Notes: generated by a model not told the origin, from the sequence alone. Counted from the stretch's first letter, positions 1-7,189 are shown. The stretch: 11,168 nt of DNA from a bacterium (GCA_017444045.1 JAFSXO010000147.1:1-11168); one strand, 5' to 3'. Numbers and translations: made by a program.

Positions 1-37
1 TGCCGGTGCCGATGCGTTTGAGGGTGGCCATAAATCA

Positions 38-550
38 TTGCCGTCTATAGAGATTCGCATGGCTACTCTTGAGGATGTGGATGATATTATCGATCTGGCC
101 TCAGAAATGGTAAAGTATTCGCGCTCGCCGTTCCGTCCTGTCGATGAAAATGTAATAGCCGAGGTGCGCCGCGCTGATCTGCAGTCCATCTATCAGCTTC
201 TAAATAATAAAGATATGGTGGCATTTGTGGCCAGAGACCATCGTGGGCGTTTGGTTGGCCATGTTCTGCTGCACATAAAGAGCGGCAATACCGATTTTCT
301 TACCGGCGAGGAATTGGCTTGGGTCTTTGATATCTCCGTCCAGCCTAAGCATTGGGGCAGCGGGGTTAGTCGGCGCCTGCTGCAGATGGCTGAGCGTTTT
401 GCCCAGGAGCGGGGCGTGCGGTATGTGGGTCTTACCGTAACGGTCGCCAACGGACGGGCTTTGCGCTTCTATCAGAACTGCGGTTATCAGGAAGAGCGCT
501 ACCAAATGATCAAAATACTCGAGCCTTTGGATATGGAGGATGATCTGTGA
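38..550 (+). CDS. GNAT-family N-acetyltransferase (start uncertain)
   Basis: Predicted acetyl-CoA-dependent N-acetyltransferase of the GNAT fold; the acceptor substrate cannot be told. The 170-aa product begins with the usual first strand (IEIRMATLEDVDDI, residues 4-17). Motif A covers about residues 95-115 (WVFDISVQPKHWGSGVSRRLL), with the pyrophosphate-binding turn HWGSG at 105-109. The C-terminal FYQNCGY (144-150) is the typical beta6-alpha4 element. TTG at 38 is preceded by AGGGTGG at 21-27, the same motif at the same spacing as before the pilT start. An in-frame ATG at 59 would cut off the first strand, so it is disfavoured. The frame stays open to the window edge, so a longer protein or a fused upstream domain is possible. 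The stop overlaps the hutH start by 4 bp (547-550), so the two are probably translationally coupled. Family call is firm; start and function are not. Confidence 0.82.
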   Translation: MPSIEIRMATLEDVDDIIDLASEMVKYSRSPFRPVDENVIAEVRRADLQSIYQLLNNKDMVAFVARDHRGRLVGHVLLHIKSGNTDFLTGEELAWVFDISVQPKHWGSGVSRRLLQMAERFAQERGVRYVGLTVTVANGRALRFYQNCGYQEERYQMIKILEPLDMEDDL

Positions 551-2148
551 GCCTTAATACTGCCCCTGAAAATAATTGCGGCCAAATGCTATCCGAGGTA
601 ATACTTGACGGGCACAGCCTGACCATTGCCGATGTGGAAAATATCGCTTTTGGTGCTAAAGTCAAGCTGCACGAGCGCGTAGCCAAGGCTTGCGAGGCTT
701 CACGCGAGGTAGTCGAGCAGTTTATTGCGCATAAGCAGGTAGCTTATGGCATAAACACCGGTTTCGGTCGGCTGGCCAACAAGCATATCGATGACGAGCA
801 GCTTCAGAAATTGCAGCGCAACCTTATTGTCAGCCATAGTTCCGGCGTAGGTGATTATATGGGCACCGAGGTCGCGCGCGCCATGATGGGGCTTCGGGTC
901 AATTCCTTGGCCAACGGTTTCTCTGGCGTGAGAATTGAGCTGCTGCAGGCGTTGCTGGATATGCTTAACCATGGCATTGCGCCCCTGATCCCCTCGCATG
1001 GCTCGGTGGGGGCCAGCGGCGATCTCGCGCCCTTGGCGCATATGGCTCTCGGCTTGCTCGGAGAGGGCGAAGTCTATTATAAGGGCAATGTTGTGCCCGC
1101 TGCCGAGGCCTTGAAGGCTGAGGGTTTGGAGCCGTTTGTGCTGGCGGCTAAAGAGGGCCTGGCGCTGATCAACGGTACCCAGTTCATGACCGCTGTCGGA
1201 GGCTTGGCGCTGGCGCGGGCTGGACGGGTGGTTAAGGCCGCCGATATTATAGGCGCTCTGACCACCGAGGCTGTGTTGGGCACAGATACCAGCGTTCACG
1301 CGCTTCTCCACGCGGTGCGCGGCCACGAGTGCCAGCGCCAGGTGGCCTCGAATATGCGCAGGCTGCTGGCCAATTCGGAGATCGTGGCCTCTCACAAGGG
1401 ATGCTCTCGGGTTCAGGATGCGTATTCGATCCGCTGTCTGCCTCAGGTTCACGGGGCGGCGCGCACCGGTTATGAGTTCGCCTGCGATTTGGTACAGCGC
1501 GACATGAATTCGGTTACGGATAATCCCGTTGTATTCCCGGTAAGCTACTTAGAGGAAGCCGAGCGCGGTCAGCATCCGTTTGGCTTGATCATGAGCGGCG
1601 GCAACTTCCACGGCGCACCGGTGGCGCTGGCTTTGGATACGGCGGCTGTGGCGCTGTGCTATATCGGCACAATATCCGAGCGCCGCTGCGATCGCCTGCT
1701 GGCGGGCAATGACGGTCTGCCGCCCTTCTTGGTGGTTAATGCTGGACTTAATTCGGGCATGATGATCGTGCAGTACGCTGCCGCGTCGTTGGTCAATGAG
1801 AATAAGGTCTTTGCCCATCCAGCCAGCGTCGACACTGTGCCCACCTCGGCAGGACAGGAGGATCACAACAGCCACGGTCCCACGGCGGCGCACAAGCTGA
1901 CTTCAATAGTCAATAACTTAGAGCTGATCCTGGCCTGTGAGCTGATTTGCTCCTGCCAGGCCCTGGAGACCAGACGCCCTCTGCGCTCCAGCCCGCCTCT
2001 GAGCGCGGCCTATACGGCTGTGCGCCAGGTCGTTGCGCCCTTGGAGGGCGATCGCTCTCCGCATCCCGACATCAAGGCTGCCCGCCAGCTCATTGCCAGC
2101 GGTGCTTTGCAGAAGGCTGTGGAGGATGTGATCGGCCCGCTAGCCTAA
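547..2148 (+). CDS. hutH: Histidine ammonia-lyase (MIO-dependent aromatic amino acid lyase family)
   Basis: Catalyses non-oxidative deamination of L-histidine to urocanate and ammonia, the first step of the cytoplasmic Hut pathway. The 533-aa product is slightly longer than the usual ~510. The Ala-Ser-Gly triad that cyclises to the MIO electrophile is at 156-158 in GSVGASGDLAPL. Other family landmarks are YGINTGFG (67-74), the His of SHSSG (H97, expected in HAL/TAL rather than PAL), NGTQ (209-212), QDAYSIR (Y293, R296), NSVTDNP (321-327), GGNFH (351-355) and QEDH (437-440), the last typical of HAL. The GTG start has GGAGG at 535-539, 7 nt upstream, and overlaps the GNAT stop. No other hut gene is in the window. 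Several normally constant residues near the active site differ (QDP to QDA, QPQVMG to LPQVHG, EDHVSMG to EDHNSHG), so a shifted substrate preference is possible. The family is certain; histidine specificity is likely. Confidence 0.92.
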   Translation: MSLNTAPENNCGQMLSEVILDGHSLTIADVENIAFGAKVKLHERVAKACEASREVVEQFIAHKQVAYGINTGFGRLANKHIDDEQLQKLQRNLIVSHSSGVGDYMGTEVARAMMGLRVNSLANGFSGVRIELLQALLDMLNHGIAPLIPSHGSVGASGDLAPLAHMALGLLGEGEVYYKGNVVPAAEALKAEGLEPFVLAAKEGLALINGTQFMTAVGGLALARAGRVVKAADIIGALTTEAVLGTDTSVHALLHAVRGHECQRQVASNMRRLLANSEIVASHKGCSRVQDAYSIRCLPQVHGAARTGYEFACDLVQRDMNSVTDNPVVFPVSYLEEAERGQHPFGLIMSGGNFHGAPVALALDTAAVALCYIGTISERRCDRLLAGNDGLPPFLVVNAGLNSGMMIVQYAAASLVNENKVFAHPASVDTVPTSAGQEDHNSHGPTAAHKLTSIVNNLELILACELICSCQALETRRPLRSSPPLSAAYTAVRQVVAPLEGDRSPHPDIKAARQLIASGALQKAVEDVIGPLA

Positions 2149-2168
2149 TATATAGCGCTTATTGCGAT

Positions 2169-2217
2169 GTTTGAGATTTGGCCGCGCTTCGCTGTAGGCT
2201 GAATCTCAAACTTTTTT
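2169..2217 (+). terminator. Intrinsic terminator after hutH
   Basis: A perfect 10-bp stem, GTTTGAGATT (2169-2178) with AATCTCAAAC (2202-2211), is followed at once by six T (2212-2217). The 23-nt loop contains a small GC-rich inner hairpin (GCG/CGC). It lies 20 bp after the hutH stop and should end the GNAT-hutH transcript. Confidence 0.88.
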
Positions 2218-2240
2218 AAGCTTGAGATGCGGGGGAAGGT

Positions 2241-2282
2241 ATGAGCCTAATTAAGCAGAAATTTATTAGCCGTATTTTGTAA
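2241..2282 (+). CDS. Possible 13-codon leader ORF before pilT
   Basis: ATG at 2241 opens a short frame encoding MSLIKQKFISRIL, ending at TAA 2280-2282. A purine-rich GGGGGAAGG (2231-2239) lies immediately upstream and could act as a ribosome binding site, though its AGG end is very close to the ATG. The frame is the same as that of pilT, and only this TAA and six codons separate it from the pilT GTG. It could be a leader peptide, a readthrough extension or chance. Nothing in the sequence proves translation, so confidence is low. Confidence 0.25.
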   Translation: MSLIKQKFISRIL

Positions 2283-2300
2283 AAGGGTGGATTAATAGCT

Positions 2301-4475
2301 GTGGCCAGAAAGCCTCGTTCCAGAAATTCTGAAGATGGTATCAGCACTGAGAATATGACTCTCGAAGAGCGTATGGATGCTCTTGAGGGTGAACTGGAAG
2401 ATATGAATTTGACCAGTTCGGTTCAGTCTAAAGACATTACGACGCTGCGTGCGCGTGTAGAGCAGCTGAACGATGACATTGATGAGATCTCCGAGGGTGC
2501 GTCTGCTGAAGATTTAGCGCGTGTCGAAGGAGCTATCAGTGCGCTGGAAACAAAACTTAACGAAGCGGCTGCCTCCCTGCAGGAATATGGCGGCAGCTTT
2601 GAGGAAGTGCGCAAGGAACTAGAAGCGGTCGGCAGCTCCGGGAAGGAACTGGGCGAAAAGCTGGAATCGCTGAGCGGAAGCATAGACGAGCGTATCGAGG
2701 CGGTTAAGACAGATCTAGAGAAGTGCGCTTCCTTTGCTAAAAAGGAAGAGCTGGACGATGCTACTCTTAACACTATGGTCAAGCTCGAGGAAATAGAGCA
2801 GCGGGCCGATACCAACCAGCAATCCCTGCGCCAGCAGTTAGATTCTGTTTACGAGACTCTGCACAGCGAAATGGACAGTCTGCGCACCGAATGCGAGGAG
2901 CTGCAAAAGGGTGCGGCTAATGAGAGCCTGGAAGAGCTTCGCCGTACCGTAACAGGTATAAAAGATACCCTTGAAGGCGCCGATGATATAAAAGAAAAAG
3001 CCAAGGCTGCCCAGGAGACGGTGGGCAAGCTGGAGGTTATGAGCGCGGATCTGGAATCGCGCTTGTCCGAGCAGATTAAAAAAATTGAGGAACGCTTAGC
3101 GCACTTGGATCCTCGTTTTGATGCGGTTACCGAAAAGGCCGAAGAGGCTGAAGCTCAGGTGCTGAGCCAAATGGAAACCGTGCGCATGGCTCTGCGTCTG
3201 GTTGAGCAGCTCGATGAGAGATCCAAGGTTGTCAGCGCCGCGCCTGCTCCTTCTGTGCAGCCTGCCGCTGTTGCTCCTGCTGGAGCCGAGGTCAGCCCGA
3301 CTGGAACGGTAATTACCGATGCCGATATAGAGGTGCCGGCCACTTCGGAGAATCTGGGCTACGAGCTTTCCGATGTGCTGGGTGTGGTAGTGCAGAATAA
3401 TGCCTCCGACTTGCACATAAAGGTCGGAGTGCCCCCTATGGTGCGTCTGCACGGCGAGCTGGTTCCCGTCGGCCAGGCTGCACTGGCCAGCAACGATGCT
3501 AAGGCGCTCGTATTCTCGTCCATGACCAAGGCCCAGCGCCGTCAGCTGCTGAGCGGTCATGAAGTCGACTTCGCCTATGCCTGTGACGGGGCGCGTTACC
3601 GCGTTAACGCTTTCATGGAGCGCGGTAATGTCAGCGCTGCCTTCCGTATGCTGCGCACCGATATAGCCACGCTGGACACTTTAGGCCTGCCCGAGGTTCT
3701 CAAAAAGCTGGCTATGTCCAACAATGGTATTATCCTGGTTACCGGCCCTGCCGGCAGCGGTAAGTCTACTACGCTGGCCGCTATGCTGGATTACATCAAC
3801 GAGAACCGCAAATGCCACGTCGTTACCATTGAGGATCCTATCGAATTCTTCCATAAGGACAAAATGTCCATCATCACACAGCGCGAGGTTGGCCTAGACA
3901 CGCCGAGCTTTGTGGAAGCTTTGCGCATGTCCCTGCGTCAGGACCCCAATGTCATCATGGTCGGTGAAATGCGCGACGCTGAGACGATGATGACCGCGGT
4001 CACCGCGGCTGAAACCGGTCACTTGGTTCTGTCAACTCTGCACACTCCCAACGCTGTTCAGGCCGTTGACCGTATTATTGACACCTTCTCCGGAGATCTG
4101 CAGCGCCAGTTCAGACTTCTGCTGTCCAGCAGTCTGCGCGGTGTCGTCTCCCAGAAGCTGCTGCTGCGGGCAGACAGTGCCGGACGTGTGGCGGCTACTG
4201 AGATTATGGTCAATACGCCGACCATCAGCTCGCTCATTCTGGAAGGGAAAACCAACGAGATCTATCCCTTCATTCAGCAGGGCAGCAACGATGGCATGCA
4301 GACCTTTACGCAGTCGATGCTTCAGCTTTACAATGACGGCCTGATTACCAAGGAAGAAGGGCTCAGCCATGCCGATCAGCCTACTGAGTTCCGCATGGGC
4401 TTGGAAGGCCATGTGGCTTCTAATACGGCTGCTCAGCCCGATATGGCCGATGAGACCCTCATGAATTGGCTGTAA
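2301..4475 (+). CDS. pilT: PilT-family type IV pilus retraction ATPase with long N-terminal coiled coil
   Basis: Hexameric secretion-type ATPase expected to power type IV pilus retraction at the inner face of the cytoplasmic membrane. Residues about 18-308 are almost continuous charged heptad-like helix rich in Glu, Leu and Lys. An Ala/Pro linker follows at about 311-335. The PilT module runs from about 354 (SDVLGVVVQNNASDLHIKVG) to about 700: Walker A GPAGSGKST (482-490), Asp-box TIEDPIEF (near 508-515), Walker B region VGEMRD (554-559) and His-box HLVLSTLHT (574-582). VGEMRD and the late segment NDGMQTFTQSM fit PilT/PilU better than the assembly ATPase PilB. Typical PilT is about 350 aa; this is 724. 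The GTG start has AGGGTGG at 2284-2290, and an in-frame stop at 2280 limits the frame upstream. No other pilus genes are nearby. The ATPase call is firm; the coiled coil's role is unknown (perhaps partner binding, localisation or oligomerisation). Confidence 0.9.
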   Translation: MARKPRSRNSEDGISTENMTLEERMDALEGELEDMNLTSSVQSKDITTLRARVEQLNDDIDEISEGASAEDLARVEGAISALETKLNEAAASLQEYGGSFEEVRKELEAVGSSGKELGEKLESLSGSIDERIEAVKTDLEKCASFAKKEELDDATLNTMVKLEEIEQRADTNQQSLRQQLDSVYETLHSEMDSLRTECEELQKGAANESLEELRRTVTGIKDTLEGADDIKEKAKAAQETVGKLEVMSADLESRLSEQIKKIEERLAHLDPRFDAVTEKAEEAEAQVLSQMETVRMALRLVEQLDERSKVVSAAPAPSVQPAAVAPAGAEVSPTGTVITDADIEVPATSENLGYELSDVLGVVVQNNASDLHIKVGVPPMVRLHGELVPVGQAALASNDAKALVFSSMTKAQRRQLLSGHEVDFAYACDGARYRVNAFMERGNVSAAFRMLRTDIATLDTLGLPEVLKKLAMSNNGIILVTGPAGSGKSTTLAAMLDYINENRKCHVVTIEDPIEFFHKDKMSIITQREVGLDTPSFVEALRMSLRQDPNVIMVGEMRDAETMMTAVTAAETGHLVLSTLHTPNAVQAVDRIIDTFSGDLQRQFRLLLSSSLRGVVSQKLLLRADSAGRVAATEIMVNTPTISSLILEGKTNEIYPFIQQGSNDGMQTFTQSMLQLYNDGLITKEEGLSHADQPTEFRMGLEGHVASNTAAQPDMADETLMNWL

Positions 4476-4479
4476 TTCC

Positions 4480-4577
4480 CTGGCTTTGATGCAGTGCCAG
4501 AGGCTTAGCATTACGCTAAGCAGCTAGATAGAATTAAAATATAGCGCTGTCCTGCCAAAGGCTGACCTTTTGGCAGG
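4480..4577. repeat. Three successive inverted repeats after pilT
   Basis: Three potential hairpins follow the pilT stop. They are CTGGC/GCCAG (4480-4484 with 4496-4500), GCTTAGC/GCTAAGC with a 5-nt loop (4503-4509 with 4515-4521), and CCTGCCAAA/TTTGGCAGG (4551-4559 with 4569-4577). None is followed by a T-tract, so they do not look like terminators by themselves. They may be a structured 3' UTR that protects or processes the pilT mRNA, or part of a small RNA. The pairing is seen; the function is inference. Confidence 0.5.
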
Positions 4578-4597
4578 CTTCGCAGCTGTTGCTTTAG

Positions 4598-4629
4598 GGA
4601 AACACTGAAACCTTCAGTGTTTCCTTATT
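4598..4629 (+). terminator. Probable terminator after pilT
   Basis: A perfect 12-bp stem, GGAAACACTGAA (4598-4609) and TTCAGTGTTTCC (4613-4624), closes on a 3-nt ACC loop and is followed by TTATT. The hairpin is strong but the T-tract is short and broken, so termination may be partial. It is the last of four hairpins between pilT and yggS, so it most likely separates the two transcripts. Confidence 0.6.
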
Positions 4630-4640
4630 GGTGTTCATGC

Positions 4641-4650
4641 TGATTATAAA
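4641..4650 (+). promoter_or_regulatory. Candidate -10 region for the yggS-sepF-hemW block
   Basis: TATAAA at 4645-4650 matches the sigma-70 -10 consensus in five of six positions, with a TG at 4641-4642 just upstream. No good -35 box lies at the right spacing. It sits just after the hairpin at 4598-4624 and about 100 bp before the yggS start. Suggestive only. Confidence 0.3.
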
Positions 4651-4748
4651 AGAGCGTGAACTGGGCGCAGAGAAGCGGTGCTGGCGCTGAAGCCGACACA
4701 GGCTCCGATGCCTGCGATTGCCGTTCTTTGCTTGTGGGTAGGATTGTG

Positions 4749-5468
4749 ATGGCAGTACCGGATACGTTAGAGCAGCGTTTAGACGCGGTTAGACAGACTA
4801 TAGCCAGTGCCTGCGCTCATTGCGGGCGCAGTGAAAGCGAGGTAAGGCTGATTGGCGTTACCAAAACCTTTTCTGCTGAAGCTATAAAGCCGGCAATAGC
4901 CTGCGGTCTGATGGATTTGGGCGAGAATTATATCCAGGAATTTAAGCAGAAGGCTGAACAGCTGCCCGCGCATTTAAGATGGCATTTTATTGGGCACTTG
5001 CAGCGCAACAAAGCAGTGTGGGCGGCGAAATATGCTAGCTTTGTGCACTCGGTAGACAGCCTGCCTCTGGTGCGGGCGCTGGATCGCCATTCCGCTGAGC
5101 GCTCAGAGCCTCTAAAATGTCTGCTGCAGGTGCGGCTGGGTGACGAAGAGAGCAAATCAGGCTTGGATCCCGATAAGGTCTTGCCCTTCCTGGATGAATT
5201 GGCGGCCGACCCGCCTAGCAGTATCTGTTTTGTTGGGCTTATGACTGTGCCGCCGCCGGTGGAGCACGCTGACGATAATCGTGTGCATTTCTCTCGTTTG
5301 CGCGGGCTTCTGGAAAAAATAGAAGCGCAGGCGTATCGGTTTTGGCAGGGCCAGGAGCTTTCCATGGGCATGAGCGAGGATTATGTGGCAGCGATTGAGG
5401 AAGGGGCAACTATGGTGCGTATAGGCCGAGCTATTTTTGGTTCACGGCCTCCGAAATTAAGCGTTTAG
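4749..5468 (+). CDS. yggS: YggS/PROSC-family pyridoxal phosphate homeostasis protein
   Basis: PLP-binding TIM-barrel protein without known catalytic activity that buffers pyridoxal phosphate and affects amino-acid and vitamin B6 balance. With ATG 4749 the product is 239 aa, close to E. coli YggS (234). The PLP lysine is K39 in LIGVTKTF. Other signatures are WHFIGHLQRNK, KSGLD, GLMTVPP, LSMGMSEDY and the phosphate-binding end GATMVRIGRAIFGSR. The frame extends upstream to GTG 4656, but those 31 residues match nothing in the family, the ATG has TAGGA at 4739-4743 at suitable spacing, and the candidate -10 would place transcription start near 4656. ATG 4749 is therefore chosen. sepF follows after 38 bp, the same adjacency as ylmE-ylmF in Bacillota and in cyanobacteria. 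Confidence 0.94.
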   Translation: MAVPDTLEQRLDAVRQTIASACAHCGRSESEVRLIGVTKTFSAEAIKPAIACGLMDLGENYIQEFKQKAEQLPAHLRWHFIGHLQRNKAVWAAKYASFVHSVDSLPLVRALDRHSAERSEPLKCLLQVRLGDEESKSGLDPDKVLPFLDELAADPPSSICFVGLMTVPPPVEHADDNRVHFSRLRGLLEKIEAQAYRFWQGQELSMGMSEDYVAAIEEGATMVRIGRAIFGSRPPKLSV

Positions 5469-5506
5469 GCCGTCTGGCGTGTTGGCTGTCTAGGGGGAGA
5501 AGATAA

Positions 5507-6049
5507 GTGTTAGGGAAATGGCTGGGCAAGGTGCGTACTTTTTTTTCGGCGAGCGATGAATATCGCGTTCATGGTGATTCTGCTGGTGATTCTGCTACCC
5601 GTGTTACCGAGGTGTCTCATAGCGTAACCGATGTCCCCCATAGTGTGGGCGAGCGTCGGCGCGGTGTGGCAGCGGTTGCTAAAAGCCGGACCCCTATGGC
5701 AGAGATAATCTTTGTCAAGGACGAAGATTATAAAAGCGAAGAGGATATGACCAATGCTGTCGCTGAAGCCTTGAAGAACAACAAGAGCGTCATTGCCAAC
5801 ATGGAGCAGAGTTCCACTGCCGCGATTAATCAGACGGTTTATTTCTGCGCTGGCATGATGTTTATGGTCGACGGTCAGACCATAAAATTAACGAAACGCA
5901 TGTATATGTTCGCTACTAATGATTTTTTGGTGACTTATAGCGATCCAAGAGCCGAAGCGGAACGAATTTACGATGATTATATGGACAGTCAGAACAGCTA
6001 TGGGTCTGACTCTCCCAAGCGCGTAAGGAGCTCAGGGGGGTACCGCTAA
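5507..6049 (+). CDS. sepF: SepF-like cell division protein (Z-ring membrane anchor)
   Basis: SepF tethers FtsZ filaments to the membrane and aligns the Z-ring. The 180-aa product starts with a short amphipathic helix, MLGKWLGKVRTFF (1-13), fitting the SepF membrane-targeting helix. A variable linker with a tandem GDSA repeat (23-30) and paired HSV motifs follows. The SepF core runs from about residue 65 to 158 (EIIFVKDEDY, then VIANMEQ, then YFCAGMMFMVDGQTIKL). The usual AqRivDFlsG segment is divergent here (INQTVYFCAG), so the call rests on overall pattern plus location right after yggS. The GTG start has a strong AGGGGGAG at 5492-5499. A run of eight T lies in codons 11-14. hemW starts 6 bp after the stop, so co-transcription is likely. 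Confidence 0.82.
   Translation: MLGKWLGKVRTFFSASDEYRVHGDSAGDSATRVTEVSHSVTDVPHSVGERRRGVAAVAKSRTPMAEIIFVKDEDYKSEEDMTNAVAEALKNNKSVIANMEQSSTAAINQTVYFCAGMMFMVDGQTIKLTKRMYMFATNDFLVTYSDPRAEAERIYDDYMDSQNSYGSDSPKRVRSSGGYR
5573..5596. repeat. 12-bp tandem duplication inside sepF
   Basis: GGTGATTCTGCT occurs twice in a row (5573-5584, 5585-5596), encoding GDSA-GDSA in the SepF linker. It keeps the frame and lies in a tolerant, probably disordered region; it looks like replication slippage. Confidence 0.85.
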
Positions 6050-6055
6050 CGCGCG

Positions 6056-7189
6056 ATGCGCGATATAGGGCTTTATATACATATACCCTTTTGCCTCAGG
6101 AGATGCGCTTACTGCGACTTTAATGCGTACGCCGATCCTGGGCTAAGCTTCCGCCGCATTTATCATGATGCGTTATTGACTGATCTGCGCTCCAGTGCGC
6201 TGGACGAGGATTATCGGCTGCGCTCTGTCTATATCGGAGGGGGAACTCCGAGTCTCTGTCCCGCTGCCTGGCTGGCGGATATTATGGATGTCTGCCGCCG
6301 CACGTTTGTCTGGCCCGACGCTGGCCCTGAAGTCAGCATAGAGGCCAATCCGGGGACGGTTACCCTGGAATCGCTGCGTTCTATGCGTCAGGCAGGAATC
6401 AATCGCATATCGTTTGGCATTCAGTCATTGGACGATGGTCTGCTGGCTATGCTGGGGCGCATTCACAGCCGTGGCGAGGCTCTGCAAAGTGTGCGCTGGG
6501 CGTGCGAAGCTGGTTTTGACAATGTAAGCGCCGATTTAATGTATGGCCTGCCTAGGCAGACAGTGCCGATACTCCGCTCTACGGTTAGAGAAATAGCTGA
6601 TCTCGGTCTGCAGCATTTTTCGGCCTACGCTCTGAGCGTGGAAGACGGAACACCTCTGCAGCGGGCTTTGGCTTCGGGCAGCCTTTCTCTGCCGGATGAG
6701 GATGAAGAGGCAGCTTTGCAGCAGGTAATCAGCGAGGAACTGACGTCCTGCGGTTACCGCCATTACGAAATATCTAATTGGAGCTATCCCGGATATGAAT
6801 GCCTCCATAATGAAATATACTGGGACAACGGGGAATATTTGGGGGTAGGCTGCGGGGCGGTATCGTACCTGCGCGGATGGCGTTTTCCGCGGCTGAGAGA
6901 CGTGCGCGAGTATGTGCGCGCTGTTCAGGCGGGGGAATTCCCGGCCGTGTCGGGGGAGCGTTTGGGTGACGAAGCGCGCTGGCGCGAGACGCTGATGCTA
7001 GGACTGCGCCGGGCGCATGGGGTAGATCTTAGCCTTCTAGGCCAGCGTTTTGGAATACCTGTGGAGAAGCTGTGGGCTTTATGGAACGAGGTTCCTTCTG
7101 AGCTTTGGGTTAAGCGCGGAACTAGGGTGGCCCTGACCCAGCAGGGCTGGAACCTTTCAAATGAGATTTTTGTGCGTTTCTTTATGTAG
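6056..7189 (+). CDS. hemW: HemW-type radical SAM heme chaperone
   Basis: Radical SAM protein related to HemN. HemW homologues bind heme and deliver it to membrane cytochromes, and are often annotated as oxygen-independent coproporphyrinogen oxidase-like. The 377-aa length equals the family norm (E. coli 378). The 4Fe-4S cluster motif CX3CX2C is C13, C17 and C20 in HIPFCLRRCAYCDF; the extra fourth cysteine of true HemN is absent (DF follows), favouring HemW. Further landmarks are GGGTPS (61-66), SIEANPGT (94-101), ISFGIQS (118-124), DLMYGLP (160-166) and the HemW-type HNEIYWDNGEYLGVGCGA segment. ATG 6056 fits the usual N-terminus (GLYIHIPFC). The nearest G-rich tract, six G at 6035-6040, is 15 nt away, so initiation may depend on coupling with sepF. 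It is followed by grpE after 148 bp without hrcA. Confidence 0.93.
   Translation: MRDIGLYIHIPFCLRRCAYCDFNAYADPGLSFRRIYHDALLTDLRSSALDEDYRLRSVYIGGGTPSLCPAAWLADIMDVCRRTFVWPDAGPEVSIEANPGTVTLESLRSMRQAGINRISFGIQSLDDGLLAMLGRIHSRGEALQSVRWACEAGFDNVSADLMYGLPRQTVPILRSTVREIADLGLQHFSAYALSVEDGTPLQRALASGSLSLPDEDEEAALQQVISEELTSCGYRHYEISNWSYPGYECLHNEIYWDNGEYLGVGCGAVSYLRGWRFPRLRDVREYVRAVQAGEFPAVSGERLGDEARWRETLMLGLRRAHGVDLSLLGQRFGIPVEKLWALWNEVPSELWVKRGTRVALTQQGWNLSNEIFVRFFM

Noticed and set aside
3..50. Tail of an upstream gene in a second frame ending at TAG 48-50
   Set aside because: Only 15 codons are visible with no recognisable motif, and the overlapping GNAT frame explains the region.
700..1452. 250-aa ORF on the minus strand inside hutH
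   Set aside because: It is antisense to conserved MIO-lyase motifs and has no recognisable domain; GC-biased codons make such shadows common.
3096..3560. 154-aa ORF on the minus strand inside pilT
   Set aside because: It lies opposite a clearly conserved PilT domain and its composition is that of an antisense shadow; no ribosome binding site or family motif was seen.
4656..4748. Upstream GTG extension of yggS (31 extra residues)
   Set aside because: The added residues do not resemble YggS, the ATG at 4749 has its own ribosome binding site, and the candidate -10 at 4645-4650 would start transcription at about the GTG.
6051..6062. GCGC-GAT-GCGC hairpin over the hemW start codon
   Set aside because: The stem is only 4 bp with a 3-nt loop, too weak to claim as a control element.
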